64,000 bases of DNA from Pseudoalteromonas sp. XMcav2-N (GCF_024124545.1 NZ_JAMXSF010000001.1:558001-622000); one strand, 5' to 3'. Positions 51,126 to 61,598 are shown, counted from the stretch's first letter. A program made the numbers and translations. The notes: a model not told the origin generated them from the sequence alone.

Positions 51126-53390
51126 ATGTGGTTACTGATACTCGTCATTATTGCAGTGTGTTTCATTTTTTATATCAAGGAAGTCAGGCTGAAAGTCGTG
51201 TCGGGCCCGGCCATGGCGTACTTCAAGCGTGCGCTCCCACAATTGTCACAAACCGAGCGCGAAGCGATGGAAGCCGGGGATACCTGGTGGGACGCCAGTT
51301 TGTTCAGTGGCAAACCAAACTGGTCGCACTGGTTACAAACGGGTAAACCTGCACTGAGCGAACGGGAGCGGGACTTTATCGAGCATGAGCTGGCTGAACT
51401 CATGACGATGTTGGATGAAAGTCAGATCTGCGCTGCTGGCGACTTGTCGCCAGATGTTTGGCAGTTTTTGAAAGAAAAAGGCTTTTTTTCTTTTATCATT
51501 CCCGAAAAATTTGGTGGGAAAGCGTTCAGTGCTCAGGCAAATTCGGCCATTGTCGCGCAAATTGCGACCCGAAGTTTATCGGCGGCAGTGACTGTGATGG
51601 TGCCCAACAGCCTTGGGCCTGCTGAGCTGCTACTTCATTTCGGTACAGCGCAGCAACAGCAGAGCTGGTTGCCCAGGCTTGCCGATGGTTCCGCCTTGCC
51701 TTGTTTTGCACTCACATCGCTCGAGGCGGGATCCGATGCTGGGGGGATCACGGATTTTGCTGTTGTGTGTAAGCAAGAATTCAATGGCGAAATGACCTTA
51801 GGTCTCAAGGTGAGTTGGCAAAAGCGTTATATTACGTTAGCACCCGTGGCGACCGTATTGGGACTGGCTTTTAAAGTATACGATCCCGACCACTTGCTGT
51901 CTGAACAAAGTGAATTAGGTATTACCTGTGCTCTGATACCGACTGACCATGAAGGTGTTAAGGTTGGCCCCAGGCATGATCCTATGGGTCTGGCGTTCAT
52001 GAACGGCACGACTGAGGGGCAGGGGGTGTTTATTCCGCTAGACTGGGTCATCGGCGAGCAAGAGGGCATAGGAAAAGGGTGGCGTATGTTGGTGGCTTGT
52101 CTGAGCGCAGGGCGGGGTATCTCTTTACCTGCGTTGAGTGCCGGTACAGCACAACTGAGCGCCAGAGCAACGACGGCGTATTGCAGTGTAAGGCGACAGT
52201 TCAAACAACCTTTGTGTCGATTTGAAGGAGTTCAGTCAGTCTTAGCCCGAATTGCCGGGCTGAGTTACAGCATAGAAGCGACGCGGCAAAATACTGCTTT
52301 GGCGATTGATTTGAATAAGAGCCCGGCAGTTATTACGGCAATTGCCAAGTACCACCTTACTGAAATGGCACGGATAAGTGTCAATGATGCAATGGACTTA
52401 CATGGCGGCAAGGCGATTCAAAGAGGCCCCCTGAACTATCTGGCTCTGCATTATCAGGGGATGCCAATTAGCATTACGGTTGAAGGGGCAAATATCTTGA
52501 CGCGTAACCTGATGATTTTTGGTCAGGGGGCGACCCGTTGTCACCCTTATGTGTTGAAAGAAATGGCGGCAGTACAAGAACAAGATGCGGAAATAGCGTT
52601 GTACCAGTTCGATAAAGTTTTGACAGATCATCTGGCACACAGTTGTAAAACTTTTCTTAAAGCGTCTTTTAATGGGCTGACCTTAGGTTTCTTTTCAACT
52701 TCACCCGTTGGCGGCGAGGTTGCGAGGTACTATAAGACTTTAACCTGGTATAGCCAAATCTTAGCGATTCACAGTGATCTTGCGATGCTTGTACTCGGCG
52801 GCAAGTTAAAGCTACAAGAAATGCGTTCAGCCCGATTAGGGGATATGCTAAGTCACCTCTACCTGGGTTCTTGTGCACTGAAAAAGTTTGAGGATGATGG
52901 TCGACAGTGTAGCGATTTACCTCTGTTGCATTACGCAATGCGCTATCACCTGAGTGCGTTTGAGCAGGCCTGTAAGGGCTTTGTTGACAACTTTGCACCA
53001 GATGGACTTAAAACAATTGCAAGAAGGTGGTTTATGCCTTTTGGTAGTGGTTTTTCGGGGCCTTCGGATAAGCTCGTGATTGAGTTGTGTGACAGCTTGT
53101 ATCGCAATAAACTGACTCTTGCCCGCGTTAGCAGTTTGTGCTGTACTTCTGGACATGCCGGGCTGGATGCACTAGAGCAGGCGTTTAAGTTGTTTCCAAA
53201 ATGTGAGCAAGGGTTACATAAGTTTGAACGTTGGCAGAAAGCTCATCAAACAAATTTGCTGGCTTTAAGCACCGATGAACAACTTGCGATGGCAGTCGCT
53301 GAGTGTGTTCTCAATGAAGAAGAACGCGAATTACTGGTCGATTGGTTTCGATTGAGTCGCAAGGCTTTGAGTGTGGATGAAAACGCCTGA
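51126..53390 (+). CDS. fadE: Acyl-CoA dehydrogenase, FadE type
   Basis: 754 residues, somewhat shorter than E. coli FadE (814). N-terminal hydrophobic anchor (MWLLILVIIAVCFIFYI), then acyl-CoA dehydrogenase domains with CFALTSLEAGSDAGGITD, LKVSWQKRYITLAPVATVLGLAF, FIPLDWVIGEQEGIGKGW, and AMDLHGGKAIQRGP; the catalytic Glu lies in ITVEGANILTRNLMIFGQGA. C-terminal domain of the FadE type extends to the end. First step of beta-oxidation. Divergent from the M2 peptidase gene. Confidence 0.93.
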   Translation: MWLLILVIIAVCFIFYIKEVRLKVVSGPAMAYFKRALPQLSQTEREAMEAGDTWWDASLFSGKPNWSHWLQTGKPALSERERDFIEHELAELMTMLDESQICAAGDLSPDVWQFLKEKGFFSFIIPEKFGGKAFSAQANSAIVAQIATRSLSAAVTVMVPNSLGPAELLLHFGTAQQQQSWLPRLADGSALPCFALTSLEAGSDAGGITDFAVVCKQEFNGEMTLGLKVSWQKRYITLAPVATVLGLAFKVYDPDHLLSEQSELGITCALIPTDHEGVKVGPRHDPMGLAFMNGTTEGQGVFIPLDWVIGEQEGIGKGWRMLVACLSAGRGISLPALSAGTAQLSARATTAYCSVRRQFKQPLCRFEGVQSVLARIAGLSYSIEATRQNTALAIDLNKSPAVITAIAKYHLTEMARISVNDAMDLHGGKAIQRGPLNYLALHYQGMPISITVEGANILTRNLMIFGQGATRCHPYVLKEMAAVQEQDAEIALYQFDKVLTDHLAHSCKTFLKASFNGLTLGFFSTSPVGGEVARYYKTLTWYSQILAIHSDLAMLVLGGKLKLQEMRSARLGDMLSHLYLGSCALKKFEDDGRQCSDLPLLHYAMRYHLSAFEQACKGFVDNFAPDGLKTIARRWFMPFGSGFSGPSDKLVIELCDSLYRNKLTLARVSSLCCTSGHAGLDALEQAFKLFPKCEQGLHKFERWQKAHQTNLLALSTDEQLAMAVAECVLNEEERELLVDWFRLSRKALSVDENA

Positions 53391-53520
53391 TGTATTTGTA
53401 TTTAGCTGTGTGGTAACCAGACTATGTCATTACTGAGTTTTTTTGTGTGGGCCGCCTTTGTTGGACTCACACAAATGAAGCTGTTACCACTTGATAGCGA
53501 AATTAAGTTGAAGTACTGAG

Positions 53521-53958
53521 TTAACGGGCAAAAGGGTCTGCATTAATTTTATCAACGTACCACTCGCCCTTGCGCCTGATAAGTTGAACGCTGCGCATGT
53601 CGTCAACCTGCTCTCCATGTAACATGCCGGTGAAAATCAGGTTGATCCTGGCTTCGTTACCATATTGTTCTCGCAGGCTCTGGTTGGTCATATCCACCTC
53701 TATGGTCACCTGATCGTACTGCATGTTTACCAGATTCCTGGCAAACTGAGATGGCGTGCCGTATGAGCGCATAATCCTGCCCATACGAGGGGTGGAGCGA
53801 CTTAGCGCCAGTTCCATGTCTTTCTTATTGTACAGTGCGTCAAAAAAAACCGTAGCTGCATATCCCGGGGTATTTTTATCTCCACGAGCCGCATCATCAT
53901 CACCACAGCCGGACAACATCAATAGGATTACAGTTGAAAAAGTAAGTAGTAATTTCAT
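53521..53958 (-). CDS. Hypothetical lipoprotein
   Basis: 145 residues. Lipobox LSGC (Cys18, MKLLLTFSTVILLMLSGC), acidic start GDDDAARGD. The rest is one alpha/beta domain with NTPGYAATVFFDALYNKKDMELAL, VDMTNQSLREQYGNEARINLIFTG and a final KGEWYVDKINADPF, similar to DUF4878/NTF2-like lipoproteins, by eye only. Function unknown. Between fadE and the RCC1-like lipoprotein gene. Confidence 0.65.
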   Translation of the reverse strand: MKLLLTFSTVILLMLSGCGDDDAARGDKNTPGYAATVFFDALYNKKDMELALSRSTPRMGRIMRSYGTPSQFARNLVNMQYDQVTIEVDMTNQSLREQYGNEARINLIFTGMLHGEQVDDMRSVQLIRRKGEWYVDKINADPFAR

Positions 53959-54079
53959 ATTAGTAGTGATTAAGGTGATTATGACTTTAGTTTGTCTTCT
54001 AATCGGGCTTTTGTAAAGTACAGGCTGGTAAAATACGGCGTGATATGCCGGGAATCACAACAGATAAGAGGCTAGTGAT

Positions 54080-54110
54080 AAACAGTTGCGGTATTTTACC
54101 GCAACTGTTT
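54080..54110 (-). terminator. Strong hairpin, terminator of the RCC1-like lipoprotein gene
   Basis: AAACAGTTGCGGTA / TACCGCAACTGTTT, 14 perfect pairs, TTT loop, 10 bases behind the stop at 54121. U-tract short. Confidence 0.7.
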
Positions 54111-54120
54111 GAAAGATAAC

Positions 54121-56463
54121 TTACTCAATGTCGCATTTTAGAGTCCCGCGACGTGTTCGGTAGCAAATTTCTCTGGTGTAGAGCAACAGGTCTTGCGGTA
54201 ATACGTTTTCGATTAGCTTGGTTTGCGTGTCACCGTCATAACACTTGATGTCTTTGTTACTAACCAGACAGGTGAGGGCCCCGTTTGCCAGCACTTTATG
54301 TACGGTTGCATTTTCCGCAAGTAGATCCGTCAGCTCGGTGCCTCGACTACCCCAACACTGCCAGCTGGCATCGCTTAGCTGAGCACATACATTGTTTGCG
54401 TCGACGGCGTTAAGTTTTGTTGCAAGCAATTGTGCAGGTACGTTTTTCACTGGATTATCGCCCTTAGCATTACAAACGACAGCACCATAATTGCCAAGCA
54501 AGCAGGCATAGTCGCCTTTAGTGATCATTTGCTTGAGTTCAACAGGCGCATCCAGGGGGAGTGTTTGACCCAGTATTTCACGACAAGATTCAAATTTACC
54601 ACCCGTCACTTTGCAAACATAGTCATCCCCTCGGACAATGTAGTTGTTTTCATATCTCAGTTTGACATCACTATAGTCGCTCTTGTCATGCTCATCTGTG
54701 GCGTGAAATTCAAACGTCAGCGTGCCTTCTGTTTCACCATTGTATTTGATAGAGGCACTGGTATCAGACACCTGCTTAATGGTTACATTATCATCTGTAT
54801 TCTGTGCCTGCCAGTGACTCGGCATGCCTGGTTTATTATTCAGGTGGAAAACCTGTCCAAAGACCTGTGCTTCGCTACCCATTACATAGGTCTCTTCTAC
54901 GCCTGCATAGGGGACGACGATGGCGTCATGAGCCGTGCCAAGGAGTGTACTTTCACGCACAATATCACCGGCTTTAGCTGTGATCTTGATGACAGCCAGG
55001 CCTTTTCGGGTAATCGTTTTCTTATGCAGGTTCAGCGTTAAATTCTGACCCGTATGAATCGTTTGAAGGGTATCATAGGGGTCGTAATCACTGCTTGAGA
55101 CTAAGACTTCTTCGATATCAACGTGGCCATTAAATGCCAGGTCTAACGTGGCTGGGACGTCCGGATAAATGGAAAATTCGCCGGGGTCTCTGACTATCAT
55201 CAGGGTTTCAGCTGCTGTTCTGTTTACATAGGTGAAATAAGCATAGGTGGATCGTTCAGTACCATTTTTGAGCTTCACTTTGTACTCAATTTGTGGAGAA
55301 GTTTGAATGATGTCTTCGTCCGGGATGGTAATCACGAGTTTATCGTTCGATTTTTCCAGTAGGTCATCTCTAAAGTTAGTAATATTCCATGAAACACTTT
55401 CAACATCATCGAAATTCGTTAAATTGGAATGCACTGTGATTGTTTGTCCCGGCACCGCGAGCGAGCGGTCCATGGTGAGCTCAAGGCCCTGCAAGTCGGT
55501 GACGTTTTGCACCACAACGGATGTCTCAGCCGTTTTTTTGATGTTGCCCTTCATCGTCACCGTGAGCAGCAGGGTAAAAGTCTGGTTTTCACTTACTTCT
55601 GGGGCGCTAAAAGTATAGGCAGCTTTGCCCTGAGTTTGTTGAGAAGGCTGAGGTGTACCCTGCCATTGCCACTCATAGCTGATTATGTCATCTGTATTGA
55701 CTGTTGTTGCCTGGATTGTCAGCGAATTTTTTTCATTCACAACAACCTGCTCAGGCAGGCTGACACTGAGTGATGGTTCAGATTCTGGTGCCAGTGTGGC
55801 TTTGATGGTTTTGGTGATGACTTCGTCACTGGTTGTAATTTCGAATATAATGTCAAAGTGCTGTGTTTGAGTGATTTCAGGTAGTTCGAAACTAAAGGTA
55901 CTTTCCCCTGCGCGGGTATCAAAACCCGATTGGGTTGTCTGATTGGCCAGTTCAAAGCCATCGGTGCGCCAAACAACTTTTTCGATATCAGAGTTCATCG
56001 CAAACACAGCTGTGATGGAAGCATGCCCTCCACTGTACAGTGTCAGGGTGTCGGCAAGTTCTATGTATCCAGCTGTTGATTTTGGCATAACAGTGACTTG
56101 CCAATTTTTGCTGACCTGGTTTTCGTGGCTGTCTGTCACCGTATAGGTCAAGGTGACCTCAGTTTGCTTACTGACGTCCGGGAAGATGACATGATGTAAG
56201 GTGTTGCTTGCTGTGACGAACTTCACACCAGGCAGTGAGCTTGTCCATTCCCCCGTCACAGTATCATTCTCTGGGTCCGATACTGAGGTGGTAAGAGACA
56301 ATGTGTCACCAGCATTAATGAGTGTGTTACCTGTTAAGCTGACCAAGGGCGCTTGATTTACGTTTGTTTGGGCGCGATCTGAAGCCGGGGCTTGGTCACC
56401 TCCGGAAGAGCCGCCACAGGCAGCGAGGATCCCAAAGGTAGAGAGCAGTAGGTAGTTTCGCAT
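54121..56463 (-). CDS. Lipoprotein with Ig-like domains and C-terminal Cys-paired RCC1-like repeats
   Basis: 780 residues. Lipobox AACGG (Cys16). Residues about 30-560 are a chain of Ig/PKD-like beta domains (for example SLTTSVSDPENDTVTGEW, DTLTLYSGGHASITAVF, NEKNSLTIQATTVN, SYEWQWQGTP). The last ~160 residues have five repeats with paired cysteines: CKVTGGKFESC, CLLGNYGAVVC, CAQLSDASWQCWG, CLVSNKDIKC, CYRTRRGTLKC. This CA-L-x-G-x-V-x-CWG pattern recalls RCC1 propeller blades of exported proteins. Probably a surface-anchored binding protein. Monocistronic with its own terminator. Confidence 0.8.
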   Translation of the reverse strand: MRNYLLLSTFGILAACGGSSGGDQAPASDRAQTNVNQAPLVSLTGNTLINAGDTLSLTTSVSDPENDTVTGEWTSSLPGVKFVTASNTLHHVIFPDVSKQTEVTLTYTVTDSHENQVSKNWQVTVMPKSTAGYIELADTLTLYSGGHASITAVFAMNSDIEKVVWRTDGFELANQTTQSGFDTRAGESTFSFELPEITQTQHFDIIFEITTSDEVITKTIKATLAPESEPSLSVSLPEQVVVNEKNSLTIQATTVNTDDIISYEWQWQGTPQPSQQTQGKAAYTFSAPEVSENQTFTLLLTVTMKGNIKKTAETSVVVQNVTDLQGLELTMDRSLAVPGQTITVHSNLTNFDDVESVSWNITNFRDDLLEKSNDKLVITIPDEDIIQTSPQIEYKVKLKNGTERSTYAYFTYVNRTAAETLMIVRDPGEFSIYPDVPATLDLAFNGHVDIEEVLVSSSDYDPYDTLQTIHTGQNLTLNLHKKTITRKGLAVIKITAKAGDIVRESTLLGTAHDAIVVPYAGVEETYVMGSEAQVFGQVFHLNNKPGMPSHWQAQNTDDNVTIKQVSDTSASIKYNGETEGTLTFEFHATDEHDKSDYSDVKLRYENNYIVRGDDYVCKVTGGKFESCREILGQTLPLDAPVELKQMITKGDYACLLGNYGAVVCNAKGDNPVKNVPAQLLATKLNAVDANNVCAQLSDASWQCWGSRGTELTDLLAENATVHKVLANGALTCLVSNKDIKCYDGDTQTKLIENVLPQDLLLYTREICYRTRRGTLKCDIE

Positions 56464-56606
56464 TTTTCATTCCTTTATTGCGTTTTTATTTCGAACAGCA
56501 GAGTACACCAGAGTGGTGTGATTTTGGAAACGTTTATTTGTGAAATTGTGTATTTTAAACGAACGATAAATTTAAACGAATTTGCAGCCAAATGACGTGA
56601 AAATAA

Positions 56607-56629
56607 AAGCCCAGTGTAATACTGGGCTT
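56607..56629 (-). terminator. Intrinsic terminator of the RND operon
   Basis: AAGCCCAGT / ACTGGGCTT with GTAAT loop; on the minus strand followed by TTTTATTTT. Confidence 0.85.
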
Positions 56630-56661
56630 AGTTGGTTGGGTAGAACTATGAATCGTGATTG

Positions 56662-59600
56662 CTAGTTTTGTTGCAATACCTCTGTGCTTGTTGGCTGTTT
56701 TTTGAAGCGCTTTATCAGGCGCTTAAGATCTTCCAGCGCGACGTATTGGCAGGGGATCAGAATTAACGTAATCACCGTTGCGAACAACACGCCAAAAGCC
56801 AACGAAACAGCCATGGGTATAACTATTTGAGCTTGCAGACTGGTTTCCAGAAGAATAGGGACCAGGCCTATAAATGTGGTCAGTGACGTCAGTAAAATTG
56901 CTCTGAAACGTCTGCACCCAGCCTCAACTACGGCTTCTTTAATGGTCATACCTTGCTCACGTGCCTTATTCACAAAGTCAACCATCACCAGAGAGTCATT
57001 GACGACCACACCTGCGACAGCAATGATGCCAAAGAATGACAGGCTACTCATGGTCATGCCCAGTACCATATGGCCAAATACTGCGCCAACTACGCCGAAT
57101 GGGATCACAGACATGATCAGTATCGGCTGAGAGTAAGAACGTAAGGGGATAGCCAGCAGTGCAAAAATAATCATTAATGATAAAGCAAAATCACGAATTT
57201 GCTCGGCTACACTGTCCATTTCTTCCTGAATACGACCTGCAACACTACTGCTGACACCCGGGTAGTTCTGAAGTAGTGATGGCAGGTATTCATCACGGAT
57301 CTCTTCAGCTATTTTGAATGGTTCAGCCTGATCTGTGTCAACGGACGCCCAGACATTGATGGTACGTTTAGCATTTTCACGACGGATCCGGTTAACCCCT
57401 TCGACCAGGTGGATATCGGCGATTTCTCCAAGCGGTACTTCTGCGCTACTTGGCGTAATGATCCTGACCGCCTGAATATCGCTGATTGTGTTACGCTGCT
57501 CTTGTGGGTAGCGGATCATCACTTTGATTTCTTCACCACGGCGCAGTATACGCTGTGCTTCCAGACCGTAGTAACTGAAGTTTACCTGAGAGGCAACATC
57601 AGCCAGTGTCAGCCCCATGCTGTAGGCCAGAGGTTTAAGCTCGAGTTGTACTTCTTCGGTACTCGATTGCATAGAATCATTGACATCACCGACCCCTGCA
57701 ATGGTACGTAGTTTCTCTTTAAGTTTGCCCGCTACTTCCTGTAAAGTTTCTTTATCTTTACCCTCCAGGCGGAAGCTGATATCGCCGTCATCCCGTCCGC
57801 CATTCATAATGCTGTCCTGAATGTTTAGCGACTTCACACCTGGCAGGGGGGGCATATTTTCACGCCATAAAGCACTGAGCTCAAAGGTATCGATTGGGCG
57901 TTTGTGGGGTTCAACCAGAATAGCCATGATAGATGCCGTAGTACGCCCGCGCAGGTTCACAGACAGATCTTTGATCATCTTAGTGCCATATTCAGCCTCA
58001 AGCTGTTTCTCAACATCCAGAATTACCTGCTCAACTTTTTTAGCTGTAGCCAGTGTTGCTGATTCGGAAGATGACAGGTTCATATCAATTGTGATGCGAG
58101 GGAAGTCATGGGGGATTTTCGGGTTTGCAACGAACTTAACCAGGCCGCCTGCAAACATACCGCCACTCACAATGATGATAGACAAAAATGCCACAATCAC
58201 TGTGTATCGGTAATGAATACATTTTTCTATAAACGGGCGATAGAGATTTTCAATGAAGTTTTTCAATGCACCATCAATGAGTGCTCTGACGCGATGTAAA
58301 GGATTTTTGGGATTGTCGGGGCGGTCCTTCATGGCTGCAAGGTGTGCTGGCAGGATCAGTTTAGACTCAACCAAAGAGAACAGCAGGCATAAAATGATGA
58401 CGCCGCCGATGGCCTTAGAAAATGCAGCCGCCGGACCCGTTGCAAAAGTCTGAGGTAAAAACGCCGCGACCGTGGTCAGTACGCCAAATGTGGCTGGGAT
58501 TGCAACGCGTTTAACACCCCGAACCACATTATCCAGACTATGGCCGTGTTTCTCAATCTCGGCATGAGCGGACTCACCGACAACAATCGCGTCATCAACG
58601 ACGATGCCAAGCACCAGAATAAAGGCAAATAGAGAGGCAAGGTTAATTGTGACGTCCAGCATGCCCATTGGCATAAATAAGAACGCACCCAAAAATGATA
58701 CTGGCAGGCCCATCATGACCCAGAAAGCTAAGCGGACGCGTAAGAACAAAGCCAACATTAGCATAACCAGAATACCACCCCACATCATGTTTTCTATCAT
58801 CATGTTAAGGCGGCCTTCGAGATAGTAAGTCAAATCAATAAAGGGCTCCAACTCAACGCCCTGGGGCAGTTGGGTTGCTTTATCAGCCAGGTAAGTTTTC
58901 ATGACCTGAGCGACTTTGGTGATATCTTGATCTTTTGACGCCCGAACCTCGAATACCAGTGAATTTCTGCCGTTATAGCGAGAGTAAAGCAAGCCTTCCT
59001 CAAAGCCGTCGGTGACTTTCGCAACATCGCCTAATTTAATTTGCGCGCCATCTGCAAGTGTCAGTAAAGGGAGCTGTTCAAACTCATGCCCACGGTAGGC
59101 CTGATTTTCAACCCGCATAGAAATATAGCCATTGTCAGAGCGGATCTGTCCGGCGGACATGTTTGCTGAAAAGTTTTTAACAGCTTCAGAAATATCTCTG
59201 AATGTCAGGCCATACTCACGCAGGCGATCTGGACTGATTTCGATACTGATCTCGTAGTTCAGGCCGCCATTAAAGTCGACCAGGTTTACGCCCGGCAGGG
59301 CAAGCATCTCATCGTGTATTTCATTCCCCAGTTGTTTTAGCTGGTGGAAATTCATCTCACCATTGAGTGACAGCCACATCACTTCCTGCTCAAACTTATC
59401 ACGGCGAACGATAGGTCGTTCCATCCCGGCCGGGAAGGTCGAAATGGAGTCAACCTGCATTTTTACTTCATCCAGCACTTCCTGTGGATCATACTTTTCT
59501 TCGACTTCGATCCAGGTTTGTGAGAATCCGCGGTTGGAATAGGTGATCAGGCGCTTGATGCCTTCCAGCCCTTCCATGGATTCCTCTACTTTGATGGTGA

Positions 59601-59805
59601 TCCCTTCTTCCACTTCCTGTGGCGCAGCCCCTGGGTAGACAGCCTGCACACTCAACCAGTTATTCTCAAACTGGGGAAACATTTGCTTGCGGATAGTAAA
59701 GGCGCTGAGTAAACCACCCACCAGAATAAAAATCATCAACAGGTTGGCTGCAACTGGGTTGCGAGCAAACCAGGCAATTAAGCCTTTTTCGCGAGAGCCT
59801 TCCAT
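56662..59805 (-). CDS. RND efflux transporter permease
   Basis: 1047 residues, 12 membrane helices: TM1 (IAWFARNPVAANLLMIFILVGG), two large periplasmic loops, helices at about 335-470 and 860-1030. The proton-relay segment is LASLFAFILVLGIVVDDAIVVGESAHAEIEKHG. GGVLVMLMLALFLRVRLAFWVMMGLPVSFLGAF and FFGIIAVAGVVVNDSLVMVDFVNKA are the family motifs. It exports a hydrophobic or amphiphilic compound with an adaptor protein. AGGAGG before ATG 59805; adaptor stops 3 bases earlier. No TolC-type channel gene is in the window. Confidence 0.94.
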   Translation of the reverse strand: MEGSREKGLIAWFARNPVAANLLMIFILVGGLLSAFTIRKQMFPQFENNWLSVQAVYPGAAPQEVEEGITIKVEESMEGLEGIKRLITYSNRGFSQTWIEVEEKYDPQEVLDEVKMQVDSISTFPAGMERPIVRRDKFEQEVMWLSLNGEMNFHQLKQLGNEIHDEMLALPGVNLVDFNGGLNYEISIEISPDRLREYGLTFRDISEAVKNFSANMSAGQIRSDNGYISMRVENQAYRGHEFEQLPLLTLADGAQIKLGDVAKVTDGFEEGLLYSRYNGRNSLVFEVRASKDQDITKVAQVMKTYLADKATQLPQGVELEPFIDLTYYLEGRLNMMIENMMWGGILVMLMLALFLRVRLAFWVMMGLPVSFLGAFLFMPMGMLDVTINLASLFAFILVLGIVVDDAIVVGESAHAEIEKHGHSLDNVVRGVKRVAIPATFGVLTTVAAFLPQTFATGPAAAFSKAIGGVIILCLLFSLVESKLILPAHLAAMKDRPDNPKNPLHRVRALIDGALKNFIENLYRPFIEKCIHYRYTVIVAFLSIIIVSGGMFAGGLVKFVANPKIPHDFPRITIDMNLSSSESATLATAKKVEQVILDVEKQLEAEYGTKMIKDLSVNLRGRTTASIMAILVEPHKRPIDTFELSALWRENMPPLPGVKSLNIQDSIMNGGRDDGDISFRLEGKDKETLQEVAGKLKEKLRTIAGVGDVNDSMQSSTEEVQLELKPLAYSMGLTLADVASQVNFSYYGLEAQRILRRGEEIKVMIRYPQEQRNTISDIQAVRIITPSSAEVPLGEIADIHLVEGVNRIRRENAKRTINVWASVDTDQAEPFKIAEEIRDEYLPSLLQNYPGVSSSVAGRIQEEMDSVAEQIRDFALSLMIIFALLAIPLRSYSQPILIMSVIPFGVVGAVFGHMVLGMTMSSLSFFGIIAVAGVVVNDSLVMVDFVNKAREQGMTIKEAVVEAGCRRFRAILLTSLTTFIGLVPILLETSLQAQIVIPMAVSLAFGVLFATVITLILIPCQYVALEDLKRLIKRFKKQPTSTEVLQQN

Positions 59806-59808
59806 AGG

Positions 59809-60984
59809 TTACTCCTCCTTCAGTGCCAGTTGTGTATCTGGTGCAATGACAGGCGATGAGTCAAGACGCAGTTGCATTCCCTCCGAAGGGTATTCCAGTG
59901 CGGATGTGATCAATTGCTGACCGTCAGTCAGGCCCTCAGTCGCTATCGCATATCCGTCGACTTCACGGATAACAGAAATGGGCTTAAAGGTAAGCTGCTG
60001 GTTGTTGTCGAGCAACGCAACTTTCCCTTCGTGGATCAGATGACGGGGAATACGCATTGCGTTAGCCACGGAGATCCCCTGAATTTGCGCTGTCAGGTAA
60101 GTGCCAAAGCGCAGCGGCTGTGCCTGATCCTGATAAGGCGCATTCACCTGAGCAACCAGATAAGTCATCCGGCTTTTGTTATCAACAACGCCTTCGCTAC
60201 GTACGATTTTTCCTTGCCAGGAAACGGGTTGTCCAGCCACTTTTGCAGATAAAGTTACCGCAGCATCAATGCCATTGTTATTCAGGTACCTAAGTTCATG
60301 GTCTGCAACGGGCAAACGGATTTCTGCTACTGATGTTGCATTCAGGACACCCAAGGTACTACCTGGGTTGACAACACTGCCCAGACTTAAAGAACGGCTG
60401 GTAATAATTGCGTCATAAGGGGCTTTGATATAGGTACGCTCAAGGTTACGTTTTGCTCGTTTAACACTGGCCTGAGCTGCTTTGAAACGTGCCAGTTTTT
60501 CTGCCAACTGTGGTTTGCGCAAATAAAGCTCAGAAGGGATCGTCGATTGCGCATTGTCTTTAATACGTTGCCACTCTGTTTTTGCAACATGTGCCTGAGC
60601 CTGTTCGATTTCCAGCGCAGAATGCGCCTGAGCCAGACTGGCCTCGGCCTCTATCAGCGCTGCCTCATAGTCATTGGGGTCAATGCGAGCCAGGGTTTCT
60701 CCTTGTTGCACAAAGCCGCCTTTGACGAATTTGTCTGACAGTGCAATAAGCTGCCCACTGACCTGAGCGACCAGCTCGGTACTGTATTTAGGAGCAACGA
60801 GCCCGTATGAGTCCACCATCAATTGCATGGGAGCCATATCAATTGGCTGGACTTCAACCAATGGATGAATGACTTTTTCGGGTTTTTCTTCGGGCGGTTG
60901 CTTCATTGCTGAAAATGCAAAAGCGGTAGCCAAGCCACCTACGAGCACCGCAACGGGTAATAGGATTTGTTTTTTACTAGCCAC
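59809..60984 (-). CDS. RND efflux periplasmic adaptor (membrane fusion protein)
   Basis: 391 residues from GTG 60984 (GGAAGGAA upstream). An uncleaved N-terminal helix (8-28) and a lipoyl/beta-barrel architecture: STELVAQVSGQLIALSDKFVKGGFVQQGETLARIDPNDYEAALIEAEASLAQA, coiled coil about 95-170, then ERTYIKAPYDAIITSRSLSLGSVVNPGST. It connects the permease to an outer membrane channel. Operon adaptor-permease, 3 bases apart. Confidence 0.92.
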   Translation of the reverse strand: MASKKQILLPVAVLVGGLATAFAFSAMKQPPEEKPEKVIHPLVEVQPIDMAPMQLMVDSYGLVAPKYSTELVAQVSGQLIALSDKFVKGGFVQQGETLARIDPNDYEAALIEAEASLAQAHSALEIEQAQAHVAKTEWQRIKDNAQSTIPSELYLRKPQLAEKLARFKAAQASVKRAKRNLERTYIKAPYDAIITSRSLSLGSVVNPGSTLGVLNATSVAEIRLPVADHELRYLNNNGIDAAVTLSAKVAGQPVSWQGKIVRSEGVVDNKSRMTYLVAQVNAPYQDQAQPLRFGTYLTAQIQGISVANAMRIPRHLIHEGKVALLDNNQQLTFKPISVIREVDGYAIATEGLTDGQQLITSALEYPSEGMQLRLDSSPVIAPDTQLALKEE

Positions 60985-61212
60985 GAGTTATTCCTTCCAT
61001 CAATAACGGTTGAATCGATTTCTCTAACCTGATTAAGGATACGCGAACAGATGTGTCTGGGTGTTTTAAACATTTCAAATTGTGTAACAAGGCATTGCAA
61101 GGATGTCAGCTTGCTTACGTCTGGCAAGATAATGACCTTAGTGTTTTCGTTGATGAGTTGTCGTATAATGATGCGCTTTATTATTTACCAAAACTAAATT
61201 GTGAAGGGTCAG

Positions 61213-61461
61213 ATGGAGTGTCGTTTAGGCTGTGGAGCCTGTTGTATTGCACCAAGTATCAGTTCGCCAATCCCAGGGATGCCGCAGGGCAAACCTGCGG
61301 GAGAGCGCTGTGTACAACTAAATGATAACAACTTGTGTAAATTATTTGGCGATCCTCGTCGGCCCAAAGTATGTGGTGACTTCGTGCCCTGCGAAGATGT
61401 CTGTGGTACGGATAACGCGCATGCTATGTGGCTTATTACTGAGCTTGAGCAATGTACTTAG
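61213..61461 (+). CDS. YkgJ-family cysteine cluster protein
   Basis: ATG 61213 with AAGG 6 bases upstream gives 82 residues: MECRLGCGACC opens the cluster, with further Cys at GERC, NLC, PKVC, VPC and DVC, a CxxxCxxCC type Zn/Fe-S cluster (UPF0153). Typical length 80-100. Function unknown. No signal peptide. Upstream gap of about 220 bases separates it from the divergent adaptor gene. Confidence 0.88.
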   Translation: MECRLGCGACCIAPSISSPIPGMPQGKPAGERCVQLNDNNLCKLFGDPRRPKVCGDFVPCEDVCGTDNAHAMWLITELEQCT

Positions 61462-61598
61462 CACCAATCAGCATGAGCAGATAATACACACTAGAGACTA
61501 GCTCTCTAGCTAACTGCAATAAATGTTCTCTTCTTAGACCAAAATCAGCAAGTTTTTCATATGTAATGGCCAGCACTCAATTGCCTCTGGGCTGAGGT

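Noticed and set aside
53424..53519. 31-residue hydrophobic ORF behind fadE
   Set aside because: One hydrophobic stretch (FFVWAAFVGL) but no ribosome binding site; could be chance.
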